Shown here one piece after another: positions 31,859-35,401 of a DNA stretch of 35,401 nt. Within the stretch, counting starts at the first letter, position 1. Each line of letters starts with the position of its first letter. Position numbers and translations under genes: made by a program. The stretch spans positions 16,545-51,945 of the forward strand of contig VAWW01000030.1 of assembly GCA_005884575.1 (NCBI GenBank). The letters are read 5' to 3'. Under the pieces are notes generated by a model. That model was not told the origin of the DNA. It was given only the letters and a program-made list of their open reading frames with translations, and made no database searches. This stretch comes from Actinomycetota bacterium (GTDB taxonomy: Bacteria > Actinomycetota > Thermoleophilia > Gaiellales > Gaiellaceae).

Positions 31859-34456
31859 CTAGCGACCGAGGACCGCGAACGGCACCTGGCGACGCGTCGC
31901 GGGCCCGCCGTCCGTCGGCCAGGCGCGGACGCGCAGCCGGTACTTCCCGGGCGGGAGCGTCGCACCGCCGGGGTCGCGGCCGGTCAATCCGAGGGCGACG
32001 CGGCCGGGCAGCACGTCGCGCAGACGCGCCAGGAGACCGAGGTTGTCGTTGGCCGCGTTGAAGAGCTCGACGTCGAGGCGAGCGACGGGGCGGATCTCCG
32101 AGCGCCCGTCGACCTGGAGCAGCCCGCCCGCCTCGAACAGGAGCAGGGCCGGCGGAGTGTCGGACGGCTTGAACGCGCGCGATGAGAGGTGCACTCCGCC
32201 GAGCAGGTCGACCGCCGGCGGGCCGAACGCGATCGTCCAGGGAACGCGAATGCTGCCGCCGCCCGCGACGCGGACGGCGACGGCGCCTTCCGCGGGGGTC
32301 GAGCCGGTCGGGTTCGAGCCGGTCACGGCGCGGACGACGACCGTCGCCGTGTGGCCGCGCGGGAGCAGCAGCCTCGCCGGCCGAAGGAGGAAGTCGACGG
32401 CCGCCGCGCCCTCGCGGGTCTGGTCGACCGCGAGGCGGACGTCGATCGTCCGCGTCGAGAGGTTCTGGATCGTGAACGTGCGGCGCGTCCTCCAGCCGGC
32501 GCCCGTGGAGCGGCCGAGCGCGAGCGTCGCGGGGGTGGCGGCGGCCTCCCCAGCTGCCGCGGCACCGACATCGATCGTGCCGGCGCCCTGAGAGGTGACG
32601 CTGCCCTCGTCCAGCGGGGCGGCCGTTCCGACGAGGAGGCCCTTGAGCGAGGGCGCGTCGAGCCCGGGCCGCGCCTGGGCCAGCAACGCCGCTGCGCCCG
32701 CCGCGACCGCAGCGGCGGCGCTCGAGCCGTTGACGGTGGCGTAGCGCGGCGAGCCGTCGGCGTTCGTGCCGGGATCGGCGGTCGCAAGCCCGACGCCCGG
32801 CGCGACGACGTCCGGCTTCACGCGGCCGTCGAAGGCGAGGCCGGCGGAGGAGAAGGCGGCGACGCGGCCGCGGTCGCCGTTCGGCTCGACGCGCATCCCG
32901 CCGATCGAGATCGTCGCGGCGGCGCCGCTGCGCATGCGCGCGACGAGCTCCTGGGCGGTTCCGGCTGGGAGCGGCACGACCGGCACCGGCACGAGCTCGT
33001 CGAGCCCGAGGCCGCCGGAGGGCATCCGGCTTCCGTACAGGAGGACTGCGGAGGCGCCGGCCTGGGCGGCGTGCTCGGCCGCAGGTACCGGCGACGCGCC
33101 GCCGGCGACGAGCGCGGCGCGGCCGGCGACCCGGCTCGTCCCGTTGCGGGCGAAGAAGTCGAGCAGGCGGGGGCTGCCGGCGCTCGGGCCGAGGCCGCCG
33201 CGCGCCGTCGAGATCTCCAGGTCGAGGCGGTCGCGCGGGCGAACGACCCCGGCGAGCGGCAGCGTCCGGTCGAGCATGACGCGTAGGCCGCTGCGGACGA
33301 CGGCGTGGACCGTCTCCGTGCTGCTGCGCGTGTCCGCGGCGCCGACGGTGAGCGCGGCAGGCGAGCCGCCCGGCCCGGAGATGCTGCCGTAGCCCGGGCC
33401 CGTCGCGCCGTCGTTCCCGGCCGCGGCCACGACGAGCGTGTCGAGCGCCATCGCGCCGGCGGCGGCGCGCGCCTCGGGCCCGTCGGTGAAGGCGGCGTAC
33501 GGCTCCGCGAGCGCGACGAGCGCGACGCGCGCGGCATCGTGGGCGTCGCCGTCGTCGTTCGGGTCGACCGCGCGCTCGAGACCGGCGAGGATCTGGTCGC
33601 TGCGGGAGTACAGCGCCCAGCGTCCGGTCGCGTCGAGCTGCCAGCCGGCGACGCGGATCGGCAGGATCGCCGCGCCCGTCGCGACGCCGGACAGTCCCGA
33701 CGGTCCGCCGGCGCCGACGAGCAGGCCGGCCATCTGCGTCCCGTGGCGCTCGCGCTGCGCGGGCTCGTCCGGCTTGCGGGCGGCGAGGGCGCCGGGATCG
33801 CCGCCGACGATGTCGATCCCGGGGCTGATTCGTCCGCGCAGGTATGGCGTCGCCTTGTCCACTCCGGTGTCGAGCAGCGCGATCGTCACGCCGCGGCCGT
33901 CGACTCCGGAGAGGCCGATGTCGGCGCGGTGGCCCTGGTCGGGCGCGAAGTCCGGCCGCGCGAGCACTTCGCTCGAGATCGAGGCTGGGTAGGCCGGCCG
34001 CACCGGGAAGACGCCGGCGACGTCCGAGTCGCGCTCGAGCAGCGGGATCGCCGCCGGGTCGACGGCCGCGGAGAAGCCGTTCAGCGTTCGCGTGTAGCTG
34101 TATTCCGGCTTGATCGCGACACCCTGCACCGCGAGGCGGGCGATCAGGAGCCGCTGCGACGCGACGACCGCGGTCGACCAGGACCGCTCGTGCCGGTCGG
34201 TCGCCCGGCCGCCGGCGGCGGCGACGCGCTGGGCGAGCGACGGCGTCTTCAGGACGACGATCACCCGCTGTCCGACGGTGACGCGCGGGCGCGAGCCGAC
34301 GAGACCGCGCCAGCTCGACGCGCTCGTGGCTGCGGAGGTCGGCGTCGCCTGTCCGGCGGTCTGGCTTCCTGCCGCCACGAGTGCGAGCGTGGCGGCGATC
34401 GCGAGGAGGGTGAGCGGCCCGGTGTGTCCGTCAGACCTCAGCCGAGGCGTACGCAT
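31859..34456 (-). CDS. Subtilisin-family (S8) serine peptidase with PA insert
   Basis: An 865-residue secreted protein. An N-terminal hydrophobic signal (LTLLAIAATLALVAAGS) and an inhibitor-like prodomain (about 50-160) precede the catalytic domain. That domain has Asp196 in ALLDTGVD, His238 in RERHGTQMAG, Asn348 in VAAAGNDG, and Ser579 in VNGSSAAAAVAAG. The usual serine motif is GTSMAxPHVAG, so the surroundings are unusual although the serine is kept. A protease-associated (PA) domain is inserted at about 440-520 (AGRAALVAGGAS, AAQAGASAVLLYGS). The C-terminal 240 residues are beta-sandwich-like. The ATG at 34456 overlaps the tsaD end by 26 bases; a TTG at 34465 is the alternative. Confidence 0.9.
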   Translation of the reverse strand: MRTPRLRSDGHTGPLTLLAIAATLALVAAGSQTAGQATPTSAATSASSWRGLVGSRPRVTVGQRVIVVLKTPSLAQRVAAAGGRATDRHERSWSTAVVASQRLLIARLAVQGVAIKPEYSYTRTLNGFSAAVDPAAIPLLERDSDVAGVFPVRPAYPASISSEVLARPDFAPDQGHRADIGLSGVDGRGVTIALLDTGVDKATPYLRGRISPGIDIVGGDPGALAARKPDEPAQRERHGTQMAGLLVGAGGPSGLSGVATGAAILPIRVAGWQLDATGRWALYSRSDQILAGLERAVDPNDDGDAHDAARVALVALAEPYAAFTDGPEARAAAGAMALDTLVVAAAGNDGATGPGYGSISGPGGSPAALTVGAADTRSSTETVHAVVRSGLRVMLDRTLPLAGVVRPRDRLDLEISTARGGLGPSAGSPRLLDFFARNGTSRVAGRAALVAGGASPVPAAEHAAQAGASAVLLYGSRMPSGGLGLDELVPVPVVPLPAGTAQELVARMRSGAAATISIGGMRVEPNGDRGRVAAFSSAGLAFDGRVKPDVVAPGVGLATADPGTNADGSPRYATVNGSSAAAAVAAGAAALLAQARPGLDAPSLKGLLVGTAAPLDEGSVTSQGAGTIDVGAAAAGEAAATPATLALGRSTGAGWRTRRTFTIQNLSTRTIDVRLAVDQTREGAAAVDFLLRPARLLLPRGHTATVVVRAVTGSNPTGSTPAEGAVAVRVAGGGSIRVPWTIAFGPPAVDLLGGVHLSSRAFKPSDTPPALLLFEAGGLLQVDGRSEIRPVARLDVELFNAANDNLGLLARLRDVLPGRVALGLTGRDPGGATLPPGKYRLRVRAWPTDGGPATRRQVPFAVLGR

Positions 34457-35399
34457 CCAGGGCAAGGTAACGAGGATACGGGACGGCCTCGACGTAGCGG
34501 CCGGCGGACGCGATCATCGCCGCGTTGTCGGTGCAGTACTCGAGGGCGGCGGCCTTCGCCTCCGGGAGGGCCGCCCGGAGGGCCGAGTTCGCGGCGACGC
34601 CGCCGACGATCGCGATCCGCTTCGCGCCCGTCTGGGCGGCCGCCTCGCTGACGCGCTCGACGAGGGCGCGGACGATCGCGCGCTGGTAGCTCGCCGCGAG
34701 GTCGGCGCGGCGGGCGGCGAGCTCGTCCTCGGAGAGCTCCTTCGTCGCGTACAGGAGCGCGGTCTTGACCCCGGAGAAGGAGAAGTCGAGGCCGGGGACG
34801 CGGGCGACCGGGAATTCGTACGCCGTCGGGTCGCCGTGGGCGGCGAGCCGGTCGAGCTCGGCGCCCCCCGGGTAGCCGAGGCCGAGCAGGCGGGCGCCCT
34901 TGTCGAAGGCCTCGCCGGCGGCGTCGTCGATCGTCGTGCCGAGGATGGCGTGGCTCGCGTGGTCGCGGATGTCGAGCAGCAGTGTGTGCCCGCCGCTCGC
35001 GAGCAGGCAGAGGAACGGCGGCTCGAGCGGATCGGGTTGGAGGTAGAGCGAGGCAACGTGGCCGCGCAGATGATCGACCGGCACGAGCGGAAGCCTGCGG
35101 GCCCAGGCCATCCCCTTCGCCGCCGCGAGCCCGACGAGCAGCGCGCCGACGAGCCCCGGTCCTTGCGTAACCGCGATCCTGTCGACGTCGGCGAGCGTCG
35201 CGCCGGCCTCTGCCAGCGCCTCGCGGACGACGGGCGTGACGAGCTCGAGGTGCCGCCGCGACGCGATCTCCGGCACGACGCCGCCGAAGCGCGCGTGCAG
35301 GTCCGCCTGCGAAGAGACGACACTCGCGAGCACCTCTCCGTCCGCGGAAACCAGGGCCGAAGCAGTCTCGTCGCAAGAGGTCTCGATCCCGAGAATCAC
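34431..35399 (-). CDS. tsaD: tRNA N6-adenosine threonylcarbamoyltransferase
   Basis: A 322-residue ASKHA-fold protein beginning MILGIETSCDETASALV. The metal-binding histidines are H110 and H114 in VDHLRGHVASLYL. It also has TQGPGLVGALLVG, LCLLASGGHTLLL, DDAAGEAFDKGARLLGLGYP, LDFSFSGVKTALLY and the C-terminal CTDNAAMIASAG. With TsaB and TsaE it forms threonylcarbamoyladenosine at position 37 of ANN-decoding tRNAs. The start is GTG 35399. The bases GTGA there suggest the usual stop overlap with a gene beyond the right edge. The length is normal, so the gene appears complete. Confidence 0.96.
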   Translation of the reverse strand: MILGIETSCDETASALVSADGEVLASVVSSQADLHARFGGVVPEIASRRHLELVTPVVREALAEAGATLADVDRIAVTQGPGLVGALLVGLAAAKGMAWARRLPLVPVDHLRGHVASLYLQPDPLEPPFLCLLASGGHTLLLDIRDHASHAILGTTIDDAAGEAFDKGARLLGLGYPGGAELDRLAAHGDPTAYEFPVARVPGLDFSFSGVKTALLYATKELSEDELAARRADLAASYQRAIVRALVERVSEAAAQTGAKRIAIVGGVAANSALRAALPEAKAAALEYCTDNAAMIASAGRYVEAVPYPRYLALDAYASAEV

Positions 35400-35401
35400 G
35401 T

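Noticed and set aside
1-35401. CRISPR arrays, tRNA or rRNA genes, insertion sequences, phage integration sites
   Set aside because: No spaced direct repeats, no recognisable tRNA/rRNA sequence, no transposase or integrase frame was found on either strand by eye.

Overview
The window looks like chromosomal DNA from a high-GC actinobacterium, most likely class Thermoleophilia (Gaiellales/Solirubrobacterales-like). This is inference from very high GC, many GTG and some TTG starts, an F420-type luciferase-like oxidoreductase, DUF4389 repeats, a K+-insensitive H+-pyrophosphatase and Rex. Genes are packed tightly; many neighbours share a 4-base GTGA start/stop overlap, which implies translational coupling. 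I see no tRNA, rRNA, CRISPR array, transposase or prophage, and no gene-free stretch longer than about 260 bases.

Layout. 1-6000: a left-edge fragment, a luciferase-like oxidoreductase, a TMEM175-type channel protein, a DUF4389 membrane protein, a CinA N-terminal-domain protein, an AlkZ-related protein and an ABC-F ATPase with an unusual N-terminal cassette. 6041-14068: a cobalamin locus on the minus strand, headed by a clear cobalamin riboswitch (13914-14068). It runs btuF-like binding protein, permease, ATPase, cobQ, cobO, a stub of cbiB/cobD, cobU, cobT, cobS and a cobC-like phosphatase. It covers B12/corrinoid uptake plus the late steps (adenosylation, amidation, nucleotide loop assembly), but not corrin ring synthesis. 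14077-15213 (+): VanZ-like, HAD-like and a small coiled-coil protein. 15221-17673 (-): two secreted beta-propeller proteins, one of them a PQQ-type sugar dehydrogenase.

17717-22744 (-): two APC permeases with C-terminal universal-stress (USP) domains, a 56-residue two-helix membrane protein and two TrkA-type NAD-binding proteins, without any Trk/Ktr pore subunit. The USP domain of the second permease is broken by a frameshift. 22809-29382 (-): H+-pyrophosphatase, lytic transglycosylase-like protein, DUF1844-like protein, GCS2-type carboxylate-amine ligase, a flippase-like membrane protein and a GT4 glycosyltransferase, nearly without gaps. 29383-29642 is the largest gene-free gap and holds two near-identical 39-base palindromic repeats. 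29643-35399 (-): Rex, a glutaredoxin-like protein lacking a normal start codon, glutamate dehydrogenase, a subtilisin-family protease with a PA insert, and TsaD.

The points most worth a second look are the APC-USP/TrkA cluster as a possible regulated transport system, the paired palindromes, the decayed cbiB inside an otherwise intact riboswitch operon, the ABC-F protein that has lost most of one helical subdomain, and the frameshifted USP domain.
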